The translations under genes were made by a program, and so were the position numbers. Shown here piece by piece: positions 25,879 through 34,588 of a stretch of 64,000 nucleotides of DNA. A model generated the notes under the pieces. It ran no database searches, was not told the origin of the DNA, and saw only the letters and a program-made list of their open reading frames with translations. The DNA is from Bacteroides neonati (GTDB taxonomy: Bacteria; Bacteroidota; Bacteroidia; Bacteroidales; Bacteroidaceae), in assembly GCF_000499785.1 (NCBI RefSeq), contig NZ_HG726020.1, positions 583,504 to 647,503 on the forward strand, in the 5' to 3' direction. The stretch's first letter is position 1, and each line of letters begins with the position of its first letter.

Positions 25879-28284
25879 ATGATGAAGCATTGCATGTTTT
25901 CGATAATAGGACTAATTCTCTTTGTGTTTGTGGCATGCCATGAGCATTCCGATCAAAGAGAATTCGAATTGAGCTGCAACACAAATACATTTGATGCGCC
26001 CATATCCTGCATTAGCCTGTCATCCGTTAACCACGATAAAATATTTATCGGATTGGAAGATGGAAGCATTATTGAAAAGAATAAGAATAACTGGAAGGCT
26101 AATTCTCTGGCAAGCAATCACCGGATATACGATATTTTAGAGCATGCCAACGGTTTGCTGTTTGTGGGTTCGAGAGATGCCGGTCTGAAACTATTGACTA
26201 CCGGAACCAAATCGACGCAATCATTCCGTATCGAAGGTAAAAACTTAAATTATTCGGCTTACAGCATAGCCAAAGACAGTATAAAACAGACGTTATATGT
26301 AGGTACAAGCAACGGCTTCTATAAGCTCGATTTATCAAATAATGTACCTTCTGACAGATTAGAACCCATCGCACTAGGCAACAGCACCCAAGATTTCGGG
26401 GTCAATAAAATCATATTAAAAAATCAAACCCTCTACATAGCCAGCGACTTAGGCTTATTTATCGTAGAGGACTTTAACAAAGACACACAAAATCCGGTTA
26501 TTGATACTTCTGTAAAGAACATTACCCTCCACAACAATACCGTCTATGCGATAACCGAAAGCTCGATTATCAAAGTGTGCCCCGACCGAAAGAAAACCGT
26601 TGTTCGCCAAGGCGAATATAGCTTTTACAAGAAAGGTATCAATCTGGATGAATGGTATCTCACAAGCAATTCGGTTGTATACAACAAAAACGGCCAACAA
26701 CTCACTCATCAGCTACCAGATGGCATAAGTGAAAATGCCAAGCAAGTGGCTTCGATGGGAGACGACTTCTTTTATGTAGCCTACAAGAAAAAGCTCATCT
26801 CTTTTGCTTTACATCAAAATATAGCCGGAGCAGGAAATAACGTGATAGCAGTTAGTGATAAAACGAGTGGAGAGATGATTTACTTTATCACGAATGACCT
26901 CAGAATGCATCGGTATAAATTCAAATACAACCAGCCCGAATTAAAATCAGAACCCTTGGGCATCATCGAAGGAATCGAGTCATTGAACGATGTAGTCAAA
27001 TTAGTAGAAACAGAGCCCAACACTTTTTACCTGGCTACCAGAAAGAAGCTCTACAGAATCCAAGAACAAAAAGCGACTTGTATCTTATTATTCGACGATG
27101 CCGGATGTACTAGTAGCAAAGCCAACAGAAACTGCATCAACACCTTATACTACTCGCCGACAAACCATAAGTTATATATAGGTACGCGAAAATATTTCGG
27201 CTATATAAACGACTTCGGTAGCATAGACAAACAAGACCGGCAGATCGTTACCCGCATACCTATCCTTACATCCAAAAGATACAAAGATACAATCGATACG
27301 TACGTGGTAGATATCTGCGAGAAAGAGGATAGCCTATACGTAGCCACACTGAACAAAGGCTTGTATGGAAAGCCATCAAAAGACGAACAGAGCGAGCTCA
27401 AGCAACTTCTCGACTTAACCGATTATGAAAGCACCTACGGAATAGCCATCGGTGGAGGTAGTCTGTATCTGAATACAGCCAAAGGAATTGTTCATTATCC
27501 TGACACCTTGGTTCTTCCGGTAAAAAACGTAAAATCTATTTATGGCGTACGCGATAAAAACCCGAATGAAGGCTACTTCATCCTCTACCATTACGGATTA
27601 AGCTTCAAACCTCTCGAAGACCACACCTCTCCCATACCGCAATTCAAAGATCTGGCTTTCGATAAATCGTGTATAGCCCTGAACGGACGAAAAGCTGTAT
27701 TGGGCTGCCAATCGGGATTGTTCTACTATGATGGGAAAGCTGAATTAACTTCCATATCAATTGAAGAATCAAACAATTCGGACGGAGCGTATATCCTTGC
27801 GGCTATCATTTCACTAATGATTCTCACGGCCTTTGCGCTCTACCTGTATCGCATCAGGCAGAGAAAGTCGCAACCGGTTACCTGCTCACAAAACGAAATT
27901 GAGGCAGACTTGTCGGAGATAGACCGTGCCGTAAAAGAATTATTCGACCATTTGGGAAATAAAAGCACAGAGGCAGAAGAGATCATGAGAAAAGAGCTGA
28001 AGCAAAAGTGCATCCGATTTGTTGATAAATATCCGGAACTGGGTAAACTCTCATTCATGAAGAGAAGAGGAAAAGAGCGATACTGCATTACCGTTCTGCT
28101 CTTAATCGAAGATATAGATGCCAATATCATATCGAGAACACTCGACATTGATCAAATGACCGTCAATCGTCATAAATACAATGCACGCAAAGAGATTGAA
28201 CAATTGTACGAGCAGGATCAAACAAACTACCCGGTCATTCATTTGCTTTATGAACGTATAAAGACAAGTCGGAAAATGAATTAA
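25879..28284 (+). CDS. membrane sensor-regulator: beta-propeller-like sensor, one membrane helix, cytoplasmic HTH
   Basis: An 801-residue protein. The N-terminus looks like a lipoprotein signal (FVAC, Cys20), though it could be an uncleaved anchor. Residues about 40-630 consist of repeated short beta units such as KIFIGLEDGSIIEKN, LLFVGSRDAGLKLL and TLYVGTSNGFYKLD, typical of the propeller sensors of Bacteroidetes regulators. A single membrane helix follows at about 636-657 (ILAAIISLMILTAFALYLY). The cytoplasmic tail ends in a helix-turn-helix (IISRTLDIDQMTVNRHKYNARKEI). No histidine kinase or receiver domain is present, so it resembles a one-component membrane regulator. An acid phosphatase and a phosphate-type porin lie downstream after a terminator. 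Its ligand is unknown. Confidence 0.78.
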   Translation: MMKHCMFSIIGLILFVFVACHEHSDQREFELSCNTNTFDAPISCISLSSVNHDKIFIGLEDGSIIEKNKNNWKANSLASNHRIYDILEHANGLLFVGSRDAGLKLLTTGTKSTQSFRIEGKNLNYSAYSIAKDSIKQTLYVGTSNGFYKLDLSNNVPSDRLEPIALGNSTQDFGVNKIILKNQTLYIASDLGLFIVEDFNKDTQNPVIDTSVKNITLHNNTVYAITESSIIKVCPDRKKTVVRQGEYSFYKKGINLDEWYLTSNSVVYNKNGQQLTHQLPDGISENAKQVASMGDDFFYVAYKKKLISFALHQNIAGAGNNVIAVSDKTSGEMIYFITNDLRMHRYKFKYNQPELKSEPLGIIEGIESLNDVVKLVETEPNTFYLATRKKLYRIQEQKATCILLFDDAGCTSSKANRNCINTLYYSPTNHKLYIGTRKYFGYINDFGSIDKQDRQIVTRIPILTSKRYKDTIDTYVVDICEKEDSLYVATLNKGLYGKPSKDEQSELKQLLDLTDYESTYGIAIGGGSLYLNTAKGIVHYPDTLVLPVKNVKSIYGVRDKNPNEGYFILYHYGLSFKPLEDHTSPIPQFKDLAFDKSCIALNGRKAVLGCQSGLFYYDGKAELTSISIEESNNSDGAYILAAIISLMILTAFALYLYRIRQRKSQPVTCSQNEIEADLSEIDRAVKELFDHLGNKSTEAEEIMRKELKQKCIRFVDKYPELGKLSFMKRRGKERYCITVLLLIEDIDANIISRTLDIDQMTVNRHKYNARKEIEQLYEQDQTNYPVIHLLYERIKTSRKMN

Positions 28285-28314
28285 AACAGCATACTAAAAA
28301 AGACTTTTCAAGTA

Positions 28315-28362
28315 AAACAGCATAGGGGCGAACAAAACAGTTCGCCCCTATGCTGTTTTTTT
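28315..28362 (+). terminator. terminator after the sensor-regulator gene
   Basis: A perfect 19-bp stem (AAACAGCATAGGGGCGAAC at 28315-28333 with its complement at 28340-28358) is followed by T to 28362. Confidence 0.88.
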
Positions 28363-28436
28363 ATGCAAACACCGATACAGGATGTTTTAGCGATGAAAAA
28401 GGATAGAAAAAGGATTTTTAGGATAACCCAAAGCCA

Positions 28437-28444
28437 TACTTTTG
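28437..28444 (+). promoter_or_regulatory. candidate -7 element for the phosphatase-porin operon
   Basis: TACTTTTG matches TAnnTTTG. A T-rich stretch lies near the -33 position. The predicted leader to 28612 is about 160 nt. Confidence 0.45.
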
Positions 28445-28611
28445 ACCACGAATTTAAAACGCAAGTGCTACACTTACGGGCTATTTTAAAGAAGAAACAG
28501 ATACGTTGCATCTGCCCGGTAAGCACACGTTCGAAAACACCGGATACACTCGCTTCAAGCGAACATCATATATATTAAAAACTAATTATTTACTTATTAA
28601 CACTTAGATTT

Positions 28612-29400
28612 ATGAAAGCAAAGATTTCACTATTACTTCTGTTCTGCTCGCTCTTTTCTTTTAGCACATTTGCCCAAGACAAACCGATAAAAGATAGAAG
28701 AACGCATCCCGATCTCTATTTCCTCGAAGAGTCTGAAGTAGCCAACAGTTTAGATCTTTTACCCCCTCCACCCAGTGCGGAAAGCATTCTTTTCTTATAT
28801 GATAAAGCCAGATACGATTGGGGGAAATCGCAAAGAAATACAGAAAGAGGAGATCAAGCAGTACAAGATGCCCGTATAGACGGCAACGGGGTTCCAATCG
28901 CATTTTCCGAAGCATTTGGTGTCAACATTACCAAAGAGCAAACTCCCGAAATCCATAAGTTATTGATAAATATGAGGGAAGATGCCGGAGACTTAGCTAC
29001 GCGTCAAGCCAAGAATTACTATATGCGCGTTCGCCCGTTTAGCTTCTTCAACGAACCCACGTGCAACCCCGAGCAGCAAAAAGAGCTCTCTACCAATGGT
29101 TCTTATCCATCCGGACATACGTCTATCGGTTGGGCTACAGCTCTTGTATTGGCCGAGATTAATCCCGACCGACAAAATGAGATCTTGAAAAGAGGTTTTG
29201 AGATGGGACAGAGCAGAGTTATCTGCGGATATCATTTTCAGAGTGATGTGGACGCTGCCCGAATTGTAGCTAGCGGTGTCGTGGCTCGTCTTCACGCCAA
29301 CGAAGCTTTTATGGCTCAATTAAAGAAAGCGAAAAAAGAGTTCGAGAAGCTTCAAAAACAAGGAGCTGTCAAAGTAAGCAACCGTAAACTAACTAACTAA
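28612..29400 (+). CDS. class A non-specific acid phosphatase (PAP2 type)
   Basis: A 262-residue protein with a signal peptide ending near residue 21 (TFAQ). The full acid phosphatase signature K-X6-RP ... PSGH ... SR-X5-H-X3-D is present: Lys134, Arg141-Pro142, PSGH at 166-169 (His169), Ser201-Arg202, His208 (the phosphate-accepting histidine in the family) and Asp212. Length and order are those of PhoN/PhoC-type class A enzymes, which release phosphate from many organic phosphomonoesters in the periplasm. The gene is followed 21 bp later by a phosphate-selective-porin-like gene, which suggests that the two cooperate in phosphate scavenging. Confidence 0.93.
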   Translation: MKAKISLLLLFCSLFSFSTFAQDKPIKDRRTHPDLYFLEESEVANSLDLLPPPPSAESILFLYDKARYDWGKSQRNTERGDQAVQDARIDGNGVPIAFSEAFGVNITKEQTPEIHKLLINMREDAGDLATRQAKNYYMRVRPFSFFNEPTCNPEQQKELSTNGSYPSGHTSIGWATALVLAEINPDRQNEILKRGFEMGQSRVICGYHFQSDVDAARIVASGVVARLHANEAFMAQLKKAKKEFEKLQKQGAVKVSNRKLTN

Positions 29401-29421
29401 CCTTATATATAAATCTGATTT

Positions 29422-30564
29422 ATGAATAGAATGATATTAGCCGGAGTTATGAGTTTTTGCCTACTCTCTCCGTTGCAAACAAAAGCGCAAGACGTCTTAA
29501 AGGTAACACCAACCGGAAGAATATTAATGGATGCAGCCTTGTACGACTCTAAAAATGCAAGCTTCGTCAATGGAGTTGCCATCCCCGATATCAGAATAGG
29601 TGTAAAAGCAAGCTACGGAAAGTTTAAAGGAAAAGTCGACATCGGCTATGCTTACGGAAAAGTATCGCTAAAGGACGTTTTTGTCGAAAGGAAGCTTACC
29701 TCTTCTTCGCTCTTGCGTGTAGGTAACTTCGTACATCAGTTTGGTCTGCAAAGCTCTACTAGTTCGTCGATGAAAATCACCATGGAAGAGCCTACCAGCA
29801 ACGAAGCCTTCTTCAACTCAAGGCTAATCGGAGCCATGTATCTGTACGATAAGAATGAGTTCTTTGCTGCGGCGAGCGTTCATCTCGAAAACGAAGCGAT
29901 CAAACAAACGACGGACAAGTTAAATAAACAAGGATACGGTGCCATGACCCGATTGGTCTATCGCCCATTCCGCAACGATGGTGCCATCTTTCAGGTGGGA
30001 CTCTCGGGAGCTTATGAAACGCCGAGGTACAATAGCCAAAAGGAGTTGAACCACAGTAGCTTTGTACTGGGTGCCAATTTCCCCACACGGGTAGCCAAGG
30101 TGCGCGCTGTCGAAGCAACCATCACCGATGCTAAATACCTAATCAAGTTTACTCCCGAAGTGGCTGCCGCTTATGGCCCCATCGGACTGGAAACGCAGTA
30201 CTACTACCTGAATGTAAAGAGAAAAAATGACTTAGACTCCTACAAAGCGAGTGGAGCCTACGCATTGCTCAGGGGGTTGATCATCGGAGGAAACTACAAA
30301 TATGCTCATGCCGACGCCGGTATTGCCACTCCCGAACCGGGCTCGTTAGAGTGTGTACTTGGCTACAACTACACAGATATGTCGGATGGTCGGTCGCAGA
30401 TCTACGGAGGACGTTTGAATGACTTCGTTGTCGACCTGAATTACTATATCAACAAATATATGATTTGGAGGTTGAGGTATTCTTATACGAATGTTAAGAA
30501 TAGAGCCGGTTTCGACAATCAATCATTGAATGCGATTCAAACCAGATTCCAATTCATCTTCTAA
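29422..30564 (+). CDS. OprO/OprP-like phosphate-selective porin
   Basis: A 380-residue outer-membrane protein with a signal peptide ending near residue 23 (TKAQ). It has alternating beta strands throughout (for example GVKASYGKFKGKVDIGYAYGKVSLKDVFVERKL) and ends in an aromatic residue preceded by a strand (RFQFIF), as barrel proteins do. The pattern fits the OprO/OprP porin family, trimeric channels for phosphate or polyphosphate in Pseudomonas. Specificity for phosphate is inferred from family likeness and from the acid phosphatase gene 21 bp upstream. A terminator follows the stop codon. Confidence 0.82.
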   Translation: MNRMILAGVMSFCLLSPLQTKAQDVLKVTPTGRILMDAALYDSKNASFVNGVAIPDIRIGVKASYGKFKGKVDIGYAYGKVSLKDVFVERKLTSSSLLRVGNFVHQFGLQSSTSSSMKITMEEPTSNEAFFNSRLIGAMYLYDKNEFFAAASVHLENEAIKQTTDKLNKQGYGAMTRLVYRPFRNDGAIFQVGLSGAYETPRYNSQKELNHSSFVLGANFPTRVAKVRAVEATITDAKYLIKFTPEVAAAYGPIGLETQYYYLNVKRKNDLDSYKASGAYALLRGLIIGGNYKYAHADAGIATPEPGSLECVLGYNYTDMSDGRSQIYGGRLNDFVVDLNYYINKYMIWRLRYSYTNVKNRAGFDNQSLNAIQTRFQFIF

Positions 30565-30584
30565 GTACCTGTTCGTATATTAAC

Positions 30585-30628
30585 AGAATGAGTCCGCCTG
30601 CTATCATCAGACGGACTCATTCTATTTT
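30585..30628. terminator. bidirectional terminator between porin and HIT genes
   Basis: A 12-bp perfect stem (AGAATGAGTCCG at 30585-30596, complement at 30612-30623) lies between the convergent porin and HIT genes, with T-rich sequence after it. Confidence 0.8.
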
Positions 30629-31052
30629 ATAAATTAGCCTTTACCGCATCGATCAGTTCCTGATATTCGGCATCGCTTAGATACTCCTTGCCGGGATTCA
30701 TCTGAAACGTTGCACCATAATCGGGTCCATCGACATATTTCGGTGCCAGATGAAAGTGCAGGTGCGACAACTTATCCGAATAAGCGCCATAATTAATCTT
30801 TTCGGGATGGAAAGCACGATCCATGGCGCGGGTTACGCGTGCCACATCGGCCATAAAGGCATTGCGCTCTTCATCGCTCAACTCGTTGAGGTCGTTCACA
30901 TGACCATTGTACGCCACCAGACAACGACCGCGATAGGTCTGTTCCTTGAAAAGGAAAGCACGAGACACACTGAGCTGCGCAATCTCTATCATAAGGCTAT
31001 GCAATGTGTCGTTGTTCTGACAATACAAACACTCTTTCGGATCACTTTTCAT
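30627..31052 (-). CDS. HIT-family nucleotide hydrolase
   Basis: A 141-residue protein with the histidine triad H-X-H-X-H at 97-101 (HLHFH), preceded by the usual LVAYNGHVNDLNELSDEE segment. HIT proteins hydrolyse nucleoside phosphoramidates or dinucleotides; the exact substrate is not clear. A CXXC pair near the N-terminus (CLYC at 8-11) resembles the zinc site of some HIT proteins. Its ATG overlaps the stop codon of the upstream antiporter gene by 4 bp (ATGA), a sign of coupled translation. It ends convergent with the porin gene. Confidence 0.93.
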   Translation of the reverse strand: MKSDPKECLYCQNNDTLHSLMIEIAQLSVSRAFLFKEQTYRGRCLVAYNGHVNDLNELSDEERNAFMADVARVTRAMDRAFHPEKINYGAYSDKLSHLHFHLAPKYVDGPDYGATFQMNPGKEYLSDAEYQELIDAVKANL

Positions 31053-33307
31053 GATACATTCTTTTTAATTAATAATTGGTATACATTGTTCTTTTCGCCA
31101 ACCACCCAAACCACGTCGCCCTCTTCAAAGGGAGCGTTCACGTCAGGAGTCATCAGTACTTCTTTCTCCCGTTCGATACCGGCTATCAGGCAATGATATT
31201 TCTCGCGTATACCCGATTGCCGCAAGGTTTTGCCCAGAAACACCGAATCGGCATCGACTCTGAACTGCTTCAGGGTCATTTCACTGCTCTCGAACACATC
31301 CGAATCGATATACGAACCGTTGGACATGGCTTCGCTGAACTGATTCAACTGCTCGTCGGTACCGATTACCTGAATCATATCGTGCGGAAACAGGCGAACG
31401 CTCCCACCCGGTATATTGATGCGCCGTTTGCCTCGCAAGATAGAAACCACATGAACACCGTACTTACGCCCCAGATCAAGCTCCATCAATGTACGACCTG
31501 CCCAAAGAGACTCTCCGGGAATCTCCAGATCGGTAAGATGCAAGTCGCGCGATAGCAAGTGACCGGCATATTCGGGCTTCTTCTGTCCCATATACTCTGC
31601 CCGTTGATCGCGCGACCGGAGGTTCTGAAAGAATTTGCGCTCGATCAGTATCGACTGTTTCTTCAAACGGCGCGAGAGCACCATCAGTACCACTGCCAGA
31701 ACGGCCGTACCGATCATTAAACCGGTAGAGGCCTTAAACAACCGAGCGATAATGAACATCACAAACAACACACAAATTACCACACGAAGCAGGATAGTAG
31801 ATGCCAACGGACCGCGGTTGACCCGGCTATCGTTCCACAAAGTCATGAACTCGACCGAGTGATTCTTCTTCACCATAATGGCGCGCAGAAAGGGCGATAT
31901 GCACAAGATGGTGAAGAAAGCAGCCAGCAAGCTGCCCCAGATACCGGGCAGGTTCTCTTTAAAGAAAGGAACCACAAAGCGGAACGAAAGCAGAATAACC
32001 GAGATACTGATGATCGAATACACCACTACAATGCGTATCATCGCCAAGAGCAGTTTGCGCCAGAGGCTTTCATTGTTGACCGTCTCCGTGCCGGACGAGT
32101 AGCGTGCCAGAAATCGCTTCCAAGAACGTGGCAGCCGGCTATCGACAAAGTTGTAGGCAGGTTCGGATATACGGATCATATAGGGGGTGATGAAGGTTGT
32201 TATCACCGAAACGGCTACCACGATGGGGTACAGAAAATCGCTCGTCACGTGGAGCGACACACCCAAAGCAGCAATGATAAAGGCAAATTCGCCTATCTGC
32301 GTCAAACTGAAACCGCACTGCATGGCCGTCTTCAGCGGTTGCCCCGATAGCAGCACACCGAAAGTACCGAAGATGGACTGTCCCAGAATAACCACCAGTG
32401 TTACTACCCCGATAGGCAAGGCGTATTCGGCAATCATGTACGGATCGACCATCATGCCTACCGAAACGAAGAAGATGGCTCCGAAGAGGTTCTTGACAGG
32501 CTTCACCAATCGGTCGATGGATTCGGCTTCGATCGTTTCGGCCAGAATGGAGCCCATCACAAAAGCTCCGAAAGCAGGCGAAAAACCGGCATGCGAAGCC
32601 ATCATCACCATGCCGAAACAAAGAGCCAGCGAAACGATAAGCAGCGTCTCTTCGCTCATGAGCTTCCGGCAACGTTTCAGCAGTTCGGGAATCAGATAAA
32701 TACCTACCACGAACCATAGAATGAGGAAGAAAAGCAATTTGCCGATACTTTCGAGCATCTCGCTGCCTTCGAAGTTCTTGCTCAACGCCATGGTCGAGAG
32801 CATCACCATCAATACAATGGCCAGTATGTCTTCGAGAATCAAAATACTGAGTACCAATCCGGTAAATTTTTTCTTGCGCAACCCCAGATCGTCGAACGCT
32901 TTATAGATGATCGTGGTCGATGACATGGCAATCATCCCGCCCAGAAAAAGGCAGTCCATGCGTTGCCACCCGAAACTCATGCCCACACCGATACCAAGCA
33001 AAGTCATACAGAAGATAATGGTACAAGCAGCAATCACTGCCGTGCCGCCCACCTTGACTATCTTCTTGAAACTAAACTCGAGCCCCAGTGCAAAGAGAAG
33101 AAAGATCACACCAATATCTGCCCACGTCTGAACATTGGCAGTGTCTATCACCGAAGGGGTAAAAGGCACGTGATGGCCTGTTAGAAAACCGGCAACGATA
33201 TAACCTAAAACCAACGGTTGCTTGAGCTTCTTAAACAAGAGCGTCATGACGCCGGCGGAGAGCAGAATCAACGCAAGATCGGCAATCAGTGTAGGTAAGT
33301 GTGACAT
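31049..33307 (-). CDS. CPA2-type monovalent cation:proton antiporter with two RCK_C domains
   Basis: A 752-residue inner-membrane protein. Residues about 5-385 form the twelve-helix antiporter core of the KefB/CPA2 family (LVLGYIVAGFLTGHHVPF, LLFALGLEFSFKKIVKVG, AFGAFVMGSILAET). Four more hydrophobic segments follow at about 430-565. The C-terminus has two RCK_C (TrkA-C)-like domains at about 598-680 and 684-752. It most likely exchanges K+ or Na+ for protons, gated by a ligand at the RCK_C domains. Unlike KefB/KefC it lacks an obvious Rossmann-type NAD domain. It shares a transcript with the HIT gene through a 4-bp overlap. Confidence 0.88.
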   Translation of the reverse strand: MSHLPTLIADLALILLSAGVMTLLFKKLKQPLVLGYIVAGFLTGHHVPFTPSVIDTANVQTWADIGVIFLLFALGLEFSFKKIVKVGGTAVIAACTIIFCMTLLGIGVGMSFGWQRMDCLFLGGMIAMSSTTIIYKAFDDLGLRKKKFTGLVLSILILEDILAIVLMVMLSTMALSKNFEGSEMLESIGKLLFFLILWFVVGIYLIPELLKRCRKLMSEETLLIVSLALCFGMVMMASHAGFSPAFGAFVMGSILAETIEAESIDRLVKPVKNLFGAIFFVSVGMMVDPYMIAEYALPIGVVTLVVILGQSIFGTFGVLLSGQPLKTAMQCGFSLTQIGEFAFIIAALGVSLHVTSDFLYPIVVAVSVITTFITPYMIRISEPAYNFVDSRLPRSWKRFLARYSSGTETVNNESLWRKLLLAMIRIVVVYSIISISVILLSFRFVVPFFKENLPGIWGSLLAAFFTILCISPFLRAIMVKKNHSVEFMTLWNDSRVNRGPLASTILLRVVICVLFVMFIIARLFKASTGLMIGTAVLAVVLMVLSRRLKKQSILIERKFFQNLRSRDQRAEYMGQKKPEYAGHLLSRDLHLTDLEIPGESLWAGRTLMELDLGRKYGVHVVSILRGKRRINIPGGSVRLFPHDMIQVIGTDEQLNQFSEAMSNGSYIDSDVFESSEMTLKQFRVDADSVFLGKTLRQSGIREKYHCLIAGIEREKEVLMTPDVNAPFEEGDVVWVVGEKNNVYQLLIKKNVS

Positions 33308-33328
33308 GTGGTAGTACTTTTTTCTCTA

Positions 33329-33336
33329 CAAAAGTA
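33329..33336 (-). promoter_or_regulatory. candidate -7 element for the antiporter-HIT operon
   Basis: The minus strand reads TACTTTTG, 22 bp before the start codon at 33307. A GTTG 16 bp and a TTTG 23 bp upstream are both off the usual spacing. Confidence 0.45.
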
Positions 33337-33400
33337 AACGAATTCTCTTAAACAACGAACAAAAACGGAAAAAGATGTAAGTATGATAAATAAAACAGAA

Positions 33401-33433
33401 CACCCGGGTGAAGGAAAGACCTACACCCGGGTG
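33401..33433 (-). terminator. gcvT terminator built from two CACCCGGGTG palindromes
   Basis: CACCCGGGTG is self-complementary and occurs at 33401-33410 and 33424-33433. The two can pair as a 10-bp stem with a 13-nt loop. On the minus strand TTCTGTTTTATTTA follows, fitting a terminator for gcvT. The same 10-mer recurs in the array at 36024-36105. Confidence 0.65.
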
Positions 33434-33465
33434 CATTACTGAAGTATGTATCTTTACAGGTCGCT

Positions 33466-34551
33466 TTACTTCCTGAAAGGAGTCTTCACCACCACCGCTT
33501 TGAGCTTACGTCCGCGCATATCAATGTAGATTTCGGTGCCTACTTTGCTATATTCCGGCTTTACGTAGCCCATACCGATTCCGATTTTACGGGTAGGCGA
33601 CATCGTGCCCGAAGTAACCACCCCCATCGCATCGCCCGATTCGGTTACCAGCTCGTAGCCATGACGGGGGATACCACGATCGATCATCTCAAAGCCCACC
33701 AACTTGCGCACTGTTCCTTCGCTTTTCTGCTTTTCGAGCAGGGCGCGGTTGGTAAAGTTTTTGCCTTCCACAAACTTGGTGATCCACCCCAAGCCGGCTT
33801 CAATGGGCGAGGTAGTATCGTCAAGATCGTTGCCATAGAGGCAGAACCCCATCTCGAGCCGAAGCGTATCGCGGGCTCCCAAACCGATGGGCTTGATGCC
33901 GAACTCCTCGCCTGCTTCGAATACCGCCTGCCATATCTTGTCGGCAGCCTCAGGGTAGAAGTAGAGTTCGAAACCTCCGGCTCCGGTATAGCCTGTATTG
34001 GAGATAATCACATTCTTCTCGCCGGCAAACTCGCCTACCTTAAAGGTATAGTAAGGAATGTCGGAAAGATTGATAGCGGTGAGCTTCTGCAAGGCAAGAA
34101 TTGCTTTGGGACCCTGCACGGCGAGTTGCGCCATGTGGTCGGATGCGTTTTCGAGCTCTGCCCCTACCGTATTGTGTGCTACGCACCAGTTCCAGTCTTT
34201 TTCGATGTTCGAGGCGTTGACCACGAGCAGGTACTTCTGCGGTTCGTATTGATACACGAGCAGGTCGTCTACAATACCGCCGTCTTCGTTGGGGAAGCAG
34301 GTGTACTGCACCTTGCCGGGCTCGAGTGCAGCCACGTTGTTCGAGGTAACCTGCTGCAAAAAGGCGAGCGCGTTGGGGCCTTTTACCCAAAATTCGCCCA
34401 TGTGCGATACATCGAACACACCTACGGCGTTGCAAACCGTGAGGTGTTCGTCGATGATACCATTGTATTCAATGGGCATGTTGTATCCTGCAAATTCGTG
34501 CATCTTCGCACCCAGTGCGATATGCTTCTCGGTAAATGGGGTGGTTTTCAT
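33466..34551 (-). CDS. gcvT: glycine cleavage system T protein (aminomethyltransferase)
   Basis: A 361-residue protein with a clear GcvT sequence. It starts with [28 protein letters not shown], followed by the folate-site segments [16 protein letters not shown] and [13 protein letters not shown], and a C-terminal barrel with [16 protein letters not shown]. It transfers the methylene group from aminomethyl-lipoyl H protein to tetrahydrofolate in glycine breakdown. The gcvH and gcvP genes are not in the window. It follows pepT by 37 bp on the same strand, so glycine released from peptides could be used directly; that link is inference. Confidence 0.97.
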   Translation of the reverse strand: MKTTPFTEKHIALGAKMHEFAGYNMPIEYNGIIDEHLTVCNAVGVFDVSHMGEFWVKGPNALAFLQQVTSNNVAALEPGKVQYTCFPNEDGGIVDDLLVYQYEPQKYLLVVNASNIEKDWNWCVAHNTVGAELENASDHMAQLAVQGPKAILALQKLTAINLSDIPYYTFKVGEFAGEKNVIISNTGYTGAGGFELYFYPEAADKIWQAVFEAGEEFGIKPIGLGARDTLRLEMGFCLYGNDLDDTTSPIEAGLGWITKFVEGKNFTNRALLEKQKSEGTVRKLVGFEMIDRGIPRHGYELVTESGDAMGVVTSGTMSPTRKIGIGMGYVKPEYSKVGTEIYIDMRGRKLKAVVVKTPFRK

Positions 34552-34588
34552 TGGTGTTTACGTATTTAAAATTACAAATTGGTATTAA

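Larger units (their letters stand above)
28285..28611. other. intergenic region before the acid phosphatase gene
   Basis: 327 bp. It holds the terminator of the upstream regulator gene (28315-28362) and a likely promoter for the phosphatase-porin pair (28437-28444). A 71-codon frame at 28363-28578 contains the promoter and has no recognisable domain, so I do not call it a gene. Confidence 0.6.

Noticed and set aside
28363..28578. Possible 71-residue gene before the acid phosphatase
   Set aside because: It overlaps the terminator end and contains the likely promoter of the next gene; the protein has no recognisable feature.
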